Positions 43,102-64,000 of a stretch of 64,000 nt of DNA are shown in pieces. Location: positions 29,546,954 to 29,610,953 of the forward strand of contig CM060124.1 in assembly GCA_030522415.1 (NCBI GenBank). Reading direction: 5' to 3'. This stretch comes from Channallabes apus (lineage: Eukaryota > Chordata > Actinopteri > Siluriformes > Clariidae). Each line of letters starts with the position of its first letter. Position 1 is the stretch's first letter. The notes under the pieces are model-generated. The model saw only the letters and a program-made list of their open reading frames with translations. It had not been told where the DNA came from and searched no databases. A program made the position numbers and the translations under genes.

Positions 43102-43814
43102 CAGTGTCAGTGTTTAAATTTAATTATGAAACAAACAAACCAAAGACATTCTAGCTAAAAACACTAGTGATGGCGGGGGGGGGGATGGGTTGAGATTGAG
43201 CTTGTTAGTACCTTGTTTGCTATTTTATTTACACAATAAACACATTGCTCTAACTCGACTAAGTGGATAACGTTAGTGCTCTTTATTATTAAGGTAGCTG
43301 ATTTATTATGTCGTTTAAAAACCAAACACTATGTAGTGATGGGGGAGGGGGGAGACGTGGGGAAAAAAAAAAAAAAAAAAAAAACTTACAAACTTAATAT
43401 GAATTGCACTTTTTACATTTCTTTGAGTAAAATTCCCATTTTCAGAATTTTCCAAGCTTTAAGGTAATTTGAATCTTTAACCTGAATGAAGCAAATGCTA
43501 CCACCACCATGTATCAATGAAACCAAACAGCCAAGTGTAAACTCTGAAAATTTAGAAGTTTCTCCTACCAGGAAAATTCCCACATGACAAGTGTGGTTTT
43601 GTTCTTTTTCTTTGATAAAGTGATGCAAGAAATCTGAAATTCTTGACAAGCGTACATTACTTAGTGTAAAGACAAGAATACATCTGTTCTAATAATGAAT
43701 ATGATCTCGCTCGTGTGCCGTCTCAGTAGTCGAAGAAGACAAGAGAATTCATCTTATAAAAAAAAAAAAAAAAAAACTGACAAAAAAAAAAATGTAAGTC
43801 CTTGCTTTGGTCCC
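41641..43814. other. abcb6 3' flank and probable 3' UTR
   Basis: No coding region recognised. Several minus-strand AATAAA candidates exist (for example TTTATT at 43282-43287). An AT microsatellite is at 43052-43099, a CA run near 42713-42734, and A runs near 43364-43384 and 43758-43777. Confidence 0.5.
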
Positions 43815-54226
<10,412 letters not shown>

Positions 54227-54599
54227 TATATCCTGAGACAAGGAGATTAAAAGGTGATTATTTACTGATGCTGACACTGGAGACTCCTTCCTAAGACCAG
54301 CACTGGCAAAGTCTGGCTTCAAACGTTTTCGTGAGGACAGATATTGAGAATCTCAAAACTTTTTGATTTTCGCCTTTAGTGATATATTACAGTGATTACG
54401 ATAACAACCATAACACTATAGTGAAATGAGCGCACTGATATAAAGCTGTGATTCGCCGCGCAGCCGGAACTACTTTTCCAGTTTATCAACACAATCAGAC
54501 AGAAAATATTCGGGAATTTACGGTAACTGTTTAATAACGTACGCACATGTGTACGCTTTGCGCGCGCGACCCGGTGTTCTGCAATGTTAACAAACTCAC

Positions 54600-54725
54600 C
54601 TTGCGGAAATTCAGTGAAAGAAACGAAAACAAAATGTCCTTAATGACAGTTCAACTATATCTCCGTGATAAAGACAGACATTTCAACTGCAGCCCTTTTC
54701 ACCGTCCTTGTCCTTCTCACAACTA
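54600..54725 (-). other. Probable abcb6 5' untranslated exon and promoter
   Basis: A strong donor CAAG|GTGAGT (exon ends 54600) lies upstream of the coding exon whose acceptor is at 54233 (exon starts 54232, six bases before ATG). The upstream limit is unknown. CpG-bearing unique sequence continues to about 54790. Confidence 0.55.
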
Positions 54726-55242
54726 ACTACACACACTGCCGCTTCCTTACGTCACACCCTCCCAAAATCCCATCCCGGAAGTAAACATTCCCAATCCGCC
54801 GCTCATCTTTTAACATCTACTCTCTCCTGGTTTCAAATCCACACAATTCATAACCTTTCCCGAATAAGGGATTGTCATCTAATAGTGTGATCTAGACACA
54901 AAAATCACATCGAATGTACAAAATATAGCTAAACAAAACATGTAATTAATTTGTAGTCCATTTTTACGAACTAGATTTCCCATAATACCTTTCACTCACA
55001 TCCGGGTATTATACCGTTCTTTTTTTTCTCGTGCTCAAAAAATAGTGTCAGATTTTAGGTATTATATTAATAATATTATAATATTTAAAGAAACAAATAT
55101 AGCATGTTATATTCAGTAATATAAATAATAATAAATATTATACAATATTAGCCTGCTCGTTAGCGTGATTGCTAAATGGATAACGCTAGGACTGTTTTTT
55201 ATTGAACAGAGCGCGTGATTTTCAAACATGATGCAACATTTC

Positions 55243-55277
<35 letters not shown>

Positions 55278-55764
55278 TTTGAGTATAGCGACAATTTCCG
55301 GAAAATTGAACTAATTTCCGGTTTCGCTGTGACGTAACGCCATGAGTAATCAAAAATTACATCGCCCTCTAGCATTAGCTTTTTGTATTTCACGCTTTAT
55401 TTTCGCCACATTTCTAAAACAAAACAGGAAACAAACGAATCTGATTGTCGTATATCGTTATTTTGCATCAGGGTCAGACAAGCTTTAGAAATTATATAAA
55501 GGCGAATTATTAATATTAAAAAAATGCCAGTTTAGCCAGGATTTAAGTTGCACGCTAGAGGGCGCCATTACTCTATTATGAAACAAACATGAGATTGTTG
55601 TCTGAGATAGTTGGTTTATTTATTGTTTTTCTTATAATAATTTAGAAGGTTTAAATAATTTCTCAGTTATGAGATTGCAAGCAAAGTAAAAAGCAAAAAA
55701 CTCAAAGATATTATTATTTATATTAAAAAAATACTCATTTCTTATATAAAAAACAAAAGTAAAA
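54726..55764. other. Intergenic, no gene
   Basis: AT-rich DNA with an ATA trinucleotide run (55242-55276). Several 'gcgccctctagc'-like pieces (near 55363 and 55553) recur, but no element is recognised. Confidence 0.5.
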
Positions 55765-55928
55765 CTGTGCACACTGTCGCCTCGCACCACCTGGGTAGAG
55801 GGTTCGATTCCTGCCTCTGTGTGTGTGTGTGTGTGTGTGTGCATGGAGTTTGATCATTGGTGGGTTTTCTCTGGGTCCTCTGGTTTCTACCCACAGTCCA
55901 TAGACATGCAAATTAGGCTAATTGCCCA

Positions 55929-55968
<40 letters not shown>

Positions 55969-56079
55969 CCTGCGATGGATTGGCACCCTATCCAGTGTGT
56001 TCCCCGCCTCGTGCCCTAAGCATAGATATAGGCTCCAGGAGACACTGTATACAGGATAAGTGGTGTAAACAAAGGATGT

Positions 56080-56080
<1 letters not shown>
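55765..56080 (+). mobile_element. Truncated tRNA-derived SINE, same type as 17996
   Basis: Starts inside the A-box region ('cacactgtcgcctcgcacca'), keeps the B box GGTTCGATTCC, the core ('ctacccacagtccatagaca') and the end 'ggctccagg'. Two GT runs (55819-55840, 55931-55968) have expanded inside it. The head is missing. Confidence 0.8.

Positions 56081-56081
<1 letters not shown>

Positions 56082-56114
<33 letters not shown>
56082..56114. repeat. (AAT)n microsatellite
   Basis: AAT triplets right after the SINE, possibly grown from its tail. Confidence 0.9.
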
Positions 56115-56115
<1 letters not shown>

Positions 56116-56149
56116 GACAACCGAATTCCTGGAAAGTGGAGACAGTAAA

Positions 56150-57000
56150 CTGAAAACATAACTGTATTGATGAAAACACCATCTCCAGTTGGTTAGACGT
56201 CACTGTCTTACAATCTGTCACTGTCACTTTAGTAAAATATTGTCTATTAACACCATCTGTTGCTCTGATTCAACTTCAAACTTCAATATTGTCCAAGAGC
56301 TCTCCAGTCTCGGTCCCATCTGAGATGGACACGGCCACATGGGAAGCATGTTTTGTGGTCTGATGAGTCAAAGTTTCACATAGTTTTTGGAAACAACACC
56401 TTTCACGTTCTATTGGTCAAAGAGGGAAAGATCTCTCCAAAGTGTTTTCAGCGTCAGGTCCAAAAGCCAGCATCAGACCTGGTATGGAGGCGTGTCAGTG
56501 CTGGTGACATGGGGTAAACTTCTCATCTGTGAGGACATTAATGGCGAAAAATGTGGAGCGACATATACTGCAATCCAAACTCCATGTTTTCCAGACACAT
56601 CCCAGTACAATGCGACTCCACATCATGCTCGGGTTACACGTGCATGGCTGCTAAACACGGGTACGGGTGCGAGACTGACCTGCCTCGTCCATCTGAGTCT
56701 CTGTGGTGCATTACAAAGTGCAATGAAGAACTGGTACGATCATGCAGCAGAAGATCTGCAAGGACAAACGGGAGAAACTCCTGCTAGCTGAACCTGACCC
56801 CCTCTGGTGTCCTCAGTGTTGGAGGATGTTGCAGAGACCAGATTTAAAATGAGATCCAATAACATTCACATATAAATCATCAAATAATGAGTCGTGGTAG
56901 AATGTTCTGAATACACATGAAGATGATGCATTTTTGGTTTCCATAATGTTCCAACTTTTTCATAATCAGGGTTTGGACATAAAACTTGAGAGGTGCAGTG
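56150..57000 (+). mobile_element. Decayed Tc1-like transposon
   Basis: The plus strand keeps 'gtggtctgatgagtcaaagt' (WSDESKF, first catalytic Asp) and a block equivalent to QxNAxPHxARVTxAWL in frame 56387-56791 where the second catalytic Asp is replaced by Tyr. The remaining frame is disrupted. The last part ('gttccaactttttcataatc') may be the right end. Limits are approximate. Confidence 0.7.
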
Positions 57001-57469
57001 TGTCTCTGCTCTAAACCTCACTTTAGTGTTTAAAAAGTTCAGCATTAAACAGCGTTTAAAAATCTTTTTCAGTCCTTAGATCTCATATAATCCTACCATA
57101 AAGCGTGTCATATATACTGTACGCACGCGCACGTGTGTGTGTGTTTCTATGCGTTAGAGAGTGATGAGCAGCTCTAGAGGGACAGGTCATGGCTGATAGA
57201 GATAAGGCCGGAGGTTAGAAAGGTGCCTGGGCAGAAAATCCTGTTTGTACATCAGACAAAAATCAGGAACTGGGTTCATTACATGACTTCGTTTAAAGAG
57301 GAAACAGTTTCTCCTGTAAACATTCCACAGGAAGACACCGGAACGCCGGGCCTCGGAAAGGAAAAGCAGGATATTAGGGTTGGGTTTTTATTTATTTGTT
57401 TGTTTTGGACAATGCAGATGGAAATGCTGAGACGAGTCACTTCAGTTCTTTATTATGTCTGTTTGTCTG

Positions 57470-57500
57470 TCTGTCTGTCCGTCCGTCCGTCTGTCCGTCC
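57470..57500. repeat. Short TGTC/CCGT tetramer run
   Basis: Interrupted CTGT and CCGT tetramers. Confidence 0.9.
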
Positions 57501-57579
57501 CTAGACTGCGGCAGTGTCTCTCTAGTACAGTTTTACTTCTCCTTTTTATGTAAAACCTAAAATAAATTAAAAAAAAGTG

Positions 57580-58480
57580 GCTCCTGAGGTGCGCTTCTGT
57601 TTTTGAGAGGTTTCTAGGTCATTTTTCAGTCGGGCCCATTTCCTGTTTGGACAGGAAGCAGATCGGTGGAAGCGTCTCTCAGGCGCGCGGCAGCTCGTTC
57701 GCACCTCGATGCGGCGCGACTTGACGCTAACAGGGCAGAGTGGAACATCAGACAAGCAAAGATCACCGAACATCTAAAATAATCTTTGACTGTGATACGG
57801 AAACGTTTATAAATGCTTCTCTAGCGCTAGCGTCTCGCTAATTATTTAAGTCATGCTAATGCTAATTTATGAACGCTAACTACCAGATTTCAGTCTCGAT
57901 ATATCATTCATTGCTCAGGAAACCGATCGAAGCGATGCTAAGGAGTCACTTGGATCAGGTCATTGCCTTTGTTTGGCCAGCACTGAAGAAAAATAAAAAA
58001 GATTAGCTGCACCATTTCCTAAATGGCCCTTGATGTCATGCCTTCGGTGGCCGAGGATTCCTCATGGCTTATGGGTTATTAATAGAATAAGGGGGCGAAT
58101 AAGCCGGACCCGGGACCATTAGGCACGCTGAAAGGGACTTAATTGTTTCCTGAGTGTCTGGAAGTCGGGCCTGTAAGAGGAGGGTAATTAAATTGCTCCC
58201 TCCATTATCAACCTCCCGGTTTTGTTGACTCGGATCTCAATTAAGGCAGTTCGTTAGGACAGAGGGCTCGTCTCCATCCGAGACAGGGGGCCTTTTGTCT
58301 TCCAGTGGCTTCGGTGTAATTTCCTCGGACAGATCGAAGAGGTCGGGTTCTGTGGTCGCACGGAAACAAGAGCCATTGTTTCTGCCCTTGTCATGTGATA
58401 CTGCTGAAGTCCTGGAGTCCTCTAGTTTAGAAGAATGTTGGACGAAATCCTTCACAGATACAAACGTTTTGGCGCTTTGG
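57580..58480. promoter_or_regulatory. Candidate conserved noncoding block
   Basis: Unique, non-AT-rich DNA with no simple repeats, unlike its surroundings. It contains dense homeodomain-type cores (TTAATTG near 58140, GTAATTAAATTG near 58187, TCAATTAAGG near 58237) and an inverted ETS-like pair TTCCTG-6-CAGGAA (57640-57657). A minus-strand 100-codon frame at 58539-58237 is also open. Called regulatory on composition and motif density only. Confidence 0.35.
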
Positions 58481-58804
58481 GCTTTAACACTAGAATGACA
58501 TTTTCCATCAGCAGCCAGTATTTTATATAACTGATTCACAACAATTCCAGACGTTATTGAAGGCAGGTACGTTTCAGAGTCCGCAGCTACCGGAGGATTT
58601 CATATCGCAGACCTGGAAAAACAGTGAACCTCAGGTGCACGTCACAATTTAAAATAGAAACCTTACGTTTCTGAATCTAAACAAGAGAAAAGTGTTTTGT
58701 CCTTGGTGCATGTTGCAAAGGAGTTTCATTTTAAGTTACATAGGTCAAAAGTTTTGGAACGACACCTGTCCTGTAAAGAATGTTAACGGGCGTGCCTTAT
58801 GTAA

Positions 58805-59690
58805 ATGAAATGTACTGTACACCCCTCGGCCACGTCATTAGGGTTCACCCGTTCAACGTCACGTTATCGCAAATATCTAATCAGCCAATCACATGGCAGC
58901 TAATCAATTCATTTAGGCATGTGGACACAGTCATGACAATCTGCTGACGTGAAAACCGAGCACCAGAATGTGGAGGTGGCTTTAAATGTGCCGTGGATGT
59001 TGGTGCCAGACCGAGTATTTCCCAAACTGCTCATCTACTGGGATTTTCACACACAACCATGTCTAGTGTTTACAGAGAACGTGGTGGAAAAGACAAAAAC
59101 CCCAGTGAGGGCAGTTCTAGAAAGGCCAAGGCAAATGTGACTCAGACAACATCTCATTACAACCAAGGTATGATGAAGAGCATCGCTGAACGCACAACAT
59201 GTAGGACCATGAAGCAGATGTTCTACAGCTGCAAAAGACCTCACCAGGTGTCACTTCTGTCAGATAAGAACAGAAACCGAGACTACATGGACGGTCGGGT
59301 CAGAATTTGGTATGTGAAACAATGTGAAAGCATCGGACCCATCCTGACATCATCAGTGTATCAATGGTTGTATCAGGCTGGTGCTGTAATGGTGTGGGGG
59401 GACTTTTTGACCAATAGTACCAATTGTGCATGGTTTAAAACCCACTGCGTACCCGAGCCTCGTTGCTGACCGCTAGGACAAAATGCCATGTGACAGAATC
59501 ATCACGCAAAGGAACCAGCAGCGACTGTGTGATGCCGTCATGTCAATATGGACCAGAGTCTATAAGGAACGTCTGCAGCAGCTTGTTGAAACTACAGTAT
59601 GCCATGAAGAAGAATTAAGGGCAGATCTGGAGTCTAAAGGGGTTCAACCCTTTACGAGGCAATGAAGAGTCCGGTGAGGTTACATGAAGT
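58805..59690 (+). mobile_element. Decayed Tc1-like transposon (second family)
   Basis: Runs from 'ctgtacacccctcggccacg' to 'aggcaatgaagagtccggtg'. The plus strand keeps recognisable Tc1 blocks: 'ctactgggattttcacacac', 'agcatcgctgaacgcacaac', 'gtaatggtgtgggggg' and 'gtcatgtcaatatggaccag'. Frameshifts and deletions remove the catalytic region (the QQDNA block is reduced to 'aggacaaaatgccatgtgac'). Confidence 0.82.
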
Positions 59691-60019
59691 GGGCGGGGCT
59701 TGGGTTTTTTATAATAATAATAAAGTGGAGATAATAAAGTGTTTCTGCCACATATGGGGAATTTTCAGCTTTCTGGTATTTGGGTTGATTTTCGCCAATT
59801 TTTGTGCGTTCCTGCCATAGTGTTAAGAGATTTACAGATCTATCAGAGCTCATGCCTCCAGCTCGAATGGGAATTCTGTGGCACCATAATGGATCTCCAA
59901 CGAAATTCACAATAGTGGTACGAGTTACAGTATAAACTCGCTTTCACACTAACAAGCAACAAAAATCTGTTTATGCAAACTTGCCGTGACAGTAAAGCGC
60001 AAAGTTTATGTAAAAATGT

Positions 60020-61430
60020 AACCCAAGTAAATAGAAAAAAATCCAGTTTTTAAAACACGATTTCATCCATCAAGAGAAAAAGCTGTCCAAACCCGGCTCT
60101 GTGTGAAAAAGTATTTGCCCCTTAACAGAGGTGTAAAATAACGAATTACATTTACTCGCGTTACTGTAATTGAGTAGCTTTTTTGTGTATTTCTACTTTT
60201 TAAAGTAGTTTTAAAAATCTGTAATTTTACTTTTACTTAAGTACGTTTTGTTTGAAGTATTGTAATTCGCTACATTTTAAATCATATTCGCTACTGAGTA
60301 AAAAATAAATGAATGAAAATGATAAAATAATAAAAAATAGTATGCTTTGTATAAATGCTCCGTTGCGCCGCGTGTGTGTATCATGTCCTGGTCGCGCGCT
60401 GCTCCAGACTCCACTCCAGGTTTTCTGACATCGGCATCACCTGACCTTCCACACGGTCGCTTCCGCCCTGAGAGTGACGTCCTCGACTAGCGCGACCATG
60501 TATAAACCGGAGAGAGACGCGGGAAAGATGAAAGAGGTTGTGATTTTGGCGTTTTGATATTTGGTTGTGGTTTCTGGATTGACTTTTTGCCTCCAATTGA
60601 CTTTGATTATTGCTTTGTCCCTTTTGTATATTTGTATCCCTTTGTTGGTCTTTATATATAATTTCATAATAATAGATAATTTCATCGTTTTTGGTTTAGG
60701 CAGTCTGTGCAGGTAATCTAGCTACTAAATATAAATACCATTTTGTTTATTATTTTGGCCTGGGTCCAACCTGAATCTGATCCTCCTCCTGTTGCGTGTG
60801 TGTGTGTGTGTGTGTGTTTGTATATACAAACCTCATTATTTCATCAGTTAATGATTGGATCTAGTTCTTTCTGCCATATACCACCATTTCCATACAGTTT
60901 AAAATAGAACCCTGAACCATTCTTTTGCTGTATGACCCTAGACTGGGACGTAACACCATATTTAAGTGACCACTTTGATTTTCAAGCACAAGAAAGACAA
61001 CAGCTTTATTATGCAAAGGTGTTCCTTCAGTTAAAAACAACTAGTTTGAGATTTATATCTGCTCATCTTTTTTGAACTACGCTAGAATGCCTCATCCCAC
61101 CCCGCTGTTAAAAAAATACAAATTAAAAAGTAACTCGGTAACTTTTACTCTGAGTACATTTTTTAATGAGCTACTTTTTACTTTTACTTGAGTAGATTTT
61201 TATAATGGTAACTTTACTTGTACTTCAGTAAAATTTCACTGAAGTAACAGTACTTGTACTTGAGTACAAAATTGTATTACTCTTTCCACCTCTGCCCCTT
61301 AACCTAATAACTGGTTGTGTCACCCTTGGCGGCAACAACTTCAATCATGCGTTTGCGATAACTGGCCCATCACTGTGGAGAAATTTTGACCCGCTCTTCT
61401 TTGCGGGTTTTAATTGTTCTGGTCATCTTT
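60020..61430. mobile_element. Tc1 relic interrupted by a hAT element
   Basis: Left piece 60020-60125 ('gtgtgaaaaagtatttgccc') and right piece 61303-61430 ('cctaataactggttgtgtca') read through as one Tc1 copy of the 13450 family once the element at 60126-61294 is removed. Confidence 0.8.
60126..61294. mobile_element. Nonautonomous Tol2-like hAT element
   Basis: 1169 bp with ends CAGAGGTGTAAAATAACG and the complement ending CTTTCCACCTCTG, and a perfect 8-bp TSD CCCCTTAA (60118-60125, 61295-61302). Subterminal DNA is packed with TTACTTTTACTT-type repeats at both ends, as in Tol2-type elements. The interior has no transposase frame. Confidence 0.9.
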
Positions 61431-61739
61431 GCGATCTTAAAAATTTTGGGATTATAAACCCAAAATTGTGTCTATCTCTAACATTGCTTTTAGTTGATGT
61501 TCTTATTAGCTGTTAGATGCAAAAAAAAACTAATTTAATTTCAAATTGTTCATGGTTAAGAAGCCTTTACAGGGATTTTTCAGTCGAACGTGGGCATCTG
61601 GGATCGCCGTGGTGGGTGTAGAAGGGTGTGTGTGTGTATGTGTGTGTGTTGGTGGGGGGTTACGGTTAGATGGTTTCAGCTTCCCCATCATACAAACCCC
61701 CTGAGACGAACCGAAGTCTGACACTCATTAGATTTCCTG

Positions 61740-61850
61740 GCTTATTTGCTTTAATGGAATGTTTGCCGTCTGTAATTATGACAAAACTATTATCTAATTA
61801 TGCAGTTAGCTGATTAGCCCATTAGTCCAGTCGATACATACAGGACGAAT
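61740..61850. promoter_or_regulatory. Candidate conserved noncoding element
   Basis: About 110 bases of unique DNA dense in TAAT cores ('gtaattatgac', 'ctaattatgcagttagctga', 'cattagtc'). Assigned by appearance only. Confidence 0.3.
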
Positions 61851-62057
61851 CCAGGAATATTATAGAGAGGAGCAGTGATTAGTTATTACTCGAGCAGATC
61901 GAAGATGATGTACGGTCTATAAACTGAGACAAAGCCTCGGAGCAGCGCTTCAGAATAATAACCAGAGGTGGCGCTCTAGCTAACGCTAACAACTCTCGAT
62001 CACTTTTGTTACAAAATGTAACAAAATAGGATATAGTGTGAGCAATTTAAACACAAT

Positions 62058-62440
62058 GGTGATGTACACAGGGTGTTCAAGTCAAACCGGGACTCGATAA
62101 AATTCCTGCTGAAAACGAGGCTGTAAAAGTGATTGACAATCACAGAAGACTTCAGTTTGTGTGAACTGCACACACAATCGGTCACCAACACCACTCGCAT
62201 GTCACAGGAACTCGGTTGCGAGTTATCGTCACGTCCTCTGTACGGTCCTGACCTCGCTCCATTACATTTCCTGGGAGTTCCTGGGAGGCCGGCGTTTCAG
62301 GCGCGAACTAGTCCTGAGAAAACGTTCTACCTTGACAGTGTCCGAGCACGATTGAAACACTGGGATAAGTGTGTCAGTGAAAGAACGAGGTTATATGGAG
62401 AAATAAAGGGAGTTTTAACTTCAATATCATGATGCTGGTT
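62058..62440 (+). mobile_element. Short mariner-like relic
   Basis: Begins 'acagggtgttcaagtcaaac' and ends with a fragment encoding YGPDLAPLHFL, the counterpart of the YSPDLAPCDFHLF block of mariner transposases, here with frameshifts. A short similar piece, 'gttcaagtcaaagtgggact', occurs at 41341. Confidence 0.5.
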
Positions 62441-62559
62441 ACAGTATATAATGCGTATTTGTCTTAATTCATCCCTGTTACTGGTTTAAAAGCAAAATGT
62501 AGCGTCATCCCCCCCAAAATATATAAAAAAAACAACAACAAATGGTTTGCTTTTAGACT

Positions 62560-62760
62560 CTCCAGAGCCACAATGGCATGAGAAATATTATATCATGTCA
62601 TGTCTGTGACTGAACACTGCAGTGGGGATTAAAAAAGCGATTAATCTTCATTCCCAGACGAGCTAAAGAGGTGGCATGGTGGATCTCTCGCAGGACCGGA
62701 GTCCCGTCAACAGCTGGTAATTAAAGCGACAATAAATCAGAGTGATATTTTCATATTTAT
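62560..62760. promoter_or_regulatory. Candidate conserved noncoding element
   Basis: Unique DNA with 'ggtaattaaagcgacaataa', 'gcgattaatctt' and 'caataaatcagag' and no repeats or frames. Called on appearance only. Confidence 0.3.
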
Positions 62761-62788
62761 TGCACACGCTTAGTTTCTTTCTACACCT

Positions 62789-62822
62789 CCTGGGGAACAC
62801 ACACACACACACACACACACAC
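62789..62822. repeat. (CA)n microsatellite
   Basis: CA run of about 26 bases. Confidence 0.95.
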
Positions 62823-64000
62823 ATACTCATACACACACCGGTTGATATCGGGGTCACGCGGTCGGGGTGCACATACATTATCCTGTCCCTTTCTTCAGTC
62901 TTCATGATCCGTCGCTATTACAGTCCACGTCAGGCAGGTGGTCGCGTGTCTCAGACAAAAGCCGAGCGCTGGCAGGTCTCAGATCAGCTGGAGACGCTCG
63001 CCGTGTGCTTTGCTGCTGGTCTGTGAGTAACTTAGTTAATGCGCTCTAATTTGGCCTGGAGGGAGATCTTGTTCGTACATGTGTGTGTATTAGTGTGTGT
63101 GTGTGTATTTGGGGGGGGATTTAAAACAAAACTGGCAGCGTCTGCGGTGCCAGAAAGTACAGGCCATCTGCTGGGGACAACAGGAAGCCGCTACCTGCTG
63201 ACAAATACCAGCTGCTCGTAGCGCTGAAAGCAAACGTGTCACAAGCTCCCACCACTAGGGGGCGAAGAAGATTTTCATTCCTGATAGCTAACATTCAGGA
63301 TTCGAGAGATACGCAGACAAACAGATCAGATCAGCTGAGTCATAGTTTTTTCTCATGTTTTTTTCTTCTTCTTGTTTATCCAGTCACATGCTATACAGTA
63401 TGTTCATGCTAATTATTTAGCTAACGGCATCACACACTGGATCGCTAGGTAACAACTAAAACACGACGATTTTCATCGTATAAGAAGCCGATTTTCTCTT
63501 AACTCTCATGTGAATAGTTATTGTATAATATTCCTCCTAATCTGTTACTAAACTTTATGTAAAGTTGTCATAAAGTTGGTTATGAATTGATCACAGGTTA
63601 CTAAACTGTATCGTAGCAGATCCACCGATCCACCGACGTTCGGCCAACGTTGTTTGCAAAAATGCTTAAAGACAACTGATGAATTTGGTTCTTCCCTCTG
63701 AATTAAATTCCGCGACACTCAACAAAACATGGTGCGCCAACACCAAAGGGAAAAAAATCTTCAGATTGTCTCATTTATATCCACAGATTGAATGCTAATG
63801 CTAACAGCAGTCCTTGTTGCCGTTTGCTCACGTTAGCCGCTAATCCGGGACTTTAAGAGGAATTTTAATAGCCGGACCTTTTTTAGATTTTAGTTTAGCT
63901 TTGTAGGAGGTGTGAAGCTGCGGTGGTGCTGGTGACGTTCCTGAAGTGGACATACTGTATATTACTGTATACTGTTATGTTGTAATGTTTTATCTGTATT
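62823..64000. other. Intergenic DNA at the right edge
   Basis: No gene recognised. Unique GC-balanced stretches lie at 62870-63060 and 63120-63260 (for example 'ggtgccagaaagtacaggcc'), which may extend the series of regulatory-looking blocks. A GT-rich tract is at 63078-63105. Confidence 0.4.

Noticed and set aside
57567..57773. A 68-codon minus-strand frame
   Set aside because: Short, basic and without similarity or splice context; the DNA looks regulatory.

Overview
The window is nuclear DNA of a ray-finned fish. Four vertebrate protein genes with canonical GT/AG introns lie in AT-rich DNA full of microsatellites, Tc1/mariner, Tigger/pogo, hAT and piggyBac transposons, one RTE-type non-LTR retroelement and tRNA-derived SINEs. 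The density of Tc1-like elements suggests an otophysan such as a catfish, but that is only an impression. There are no bacterial operons, CRISPR arrays or viral genes.

All four host genes are on the minus strand, head to tail. From left to right they are retreg2 (reticulophagy regulator 2, CDS 1881-10419, 9 coding exons, 520 aa), prkag3 (AMPK gamma-3-type subunit, 16909-25595, 12 exons, 333 aa), cnppd1 (cyclin Pas1/PHO80-domain protein, 34068-38570, 8 exons, 390 aa) and abcb6 (porphyrin-related ABC half-transporter, 43815-54226, 18 coding exons plus a 5' untranslated exon, 852 aa). I assembled each model by hand from splice sites and reading-frame continuity, and every exon joins in phase. 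The human orthologues of all four map to 2q35, so this is a conserved synteny block and not an operon; the proteins work in different processes (ER-phagy, energy sensing, a poorly known cyclin-fold protein, tetrapyrrole/metal transport).

Between and inside the genes: 1-1880 is retreg2 3' flank. 10.5-16.7 kb holds a dispersed repeat, CAGA/GA arrays and two adjacent Tc1 elements, the second with an open transposase. The prkag3 introns hold a decayed Tc1 with a SINE inside it, a degenerate repeat at 19.8-20.9 kb and a 42-bp minisatellite at 23.3-24.7 kb. 26.0-27.0 kb is a TGTC-based array, and 28.3-31.4 kb is a broken RTE-type element. cnppd1 carries an intronic hAT MITE; a decayed piggyBac-like element lies between cnppd1 and abcb6. 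abcb6 introns hold a BED-finger hAT, a Tc1 relic and a minisatellite. 54.7-64 kb has no recognisable gene: it holds decayed Tc1/mariner copies, a hAT nested in a Tc1, and unique blocks that look like conserved regulatory DNA.

I saw no clearly new biological system. The most informative items are the open Tc1 copy, a 35-bp retroelement fragment templated into the TGTC array, a probable GC-AG intron in abcb6, the nested transposons with readable target-site duplications, and the candidate regulatory blocks near the right end.
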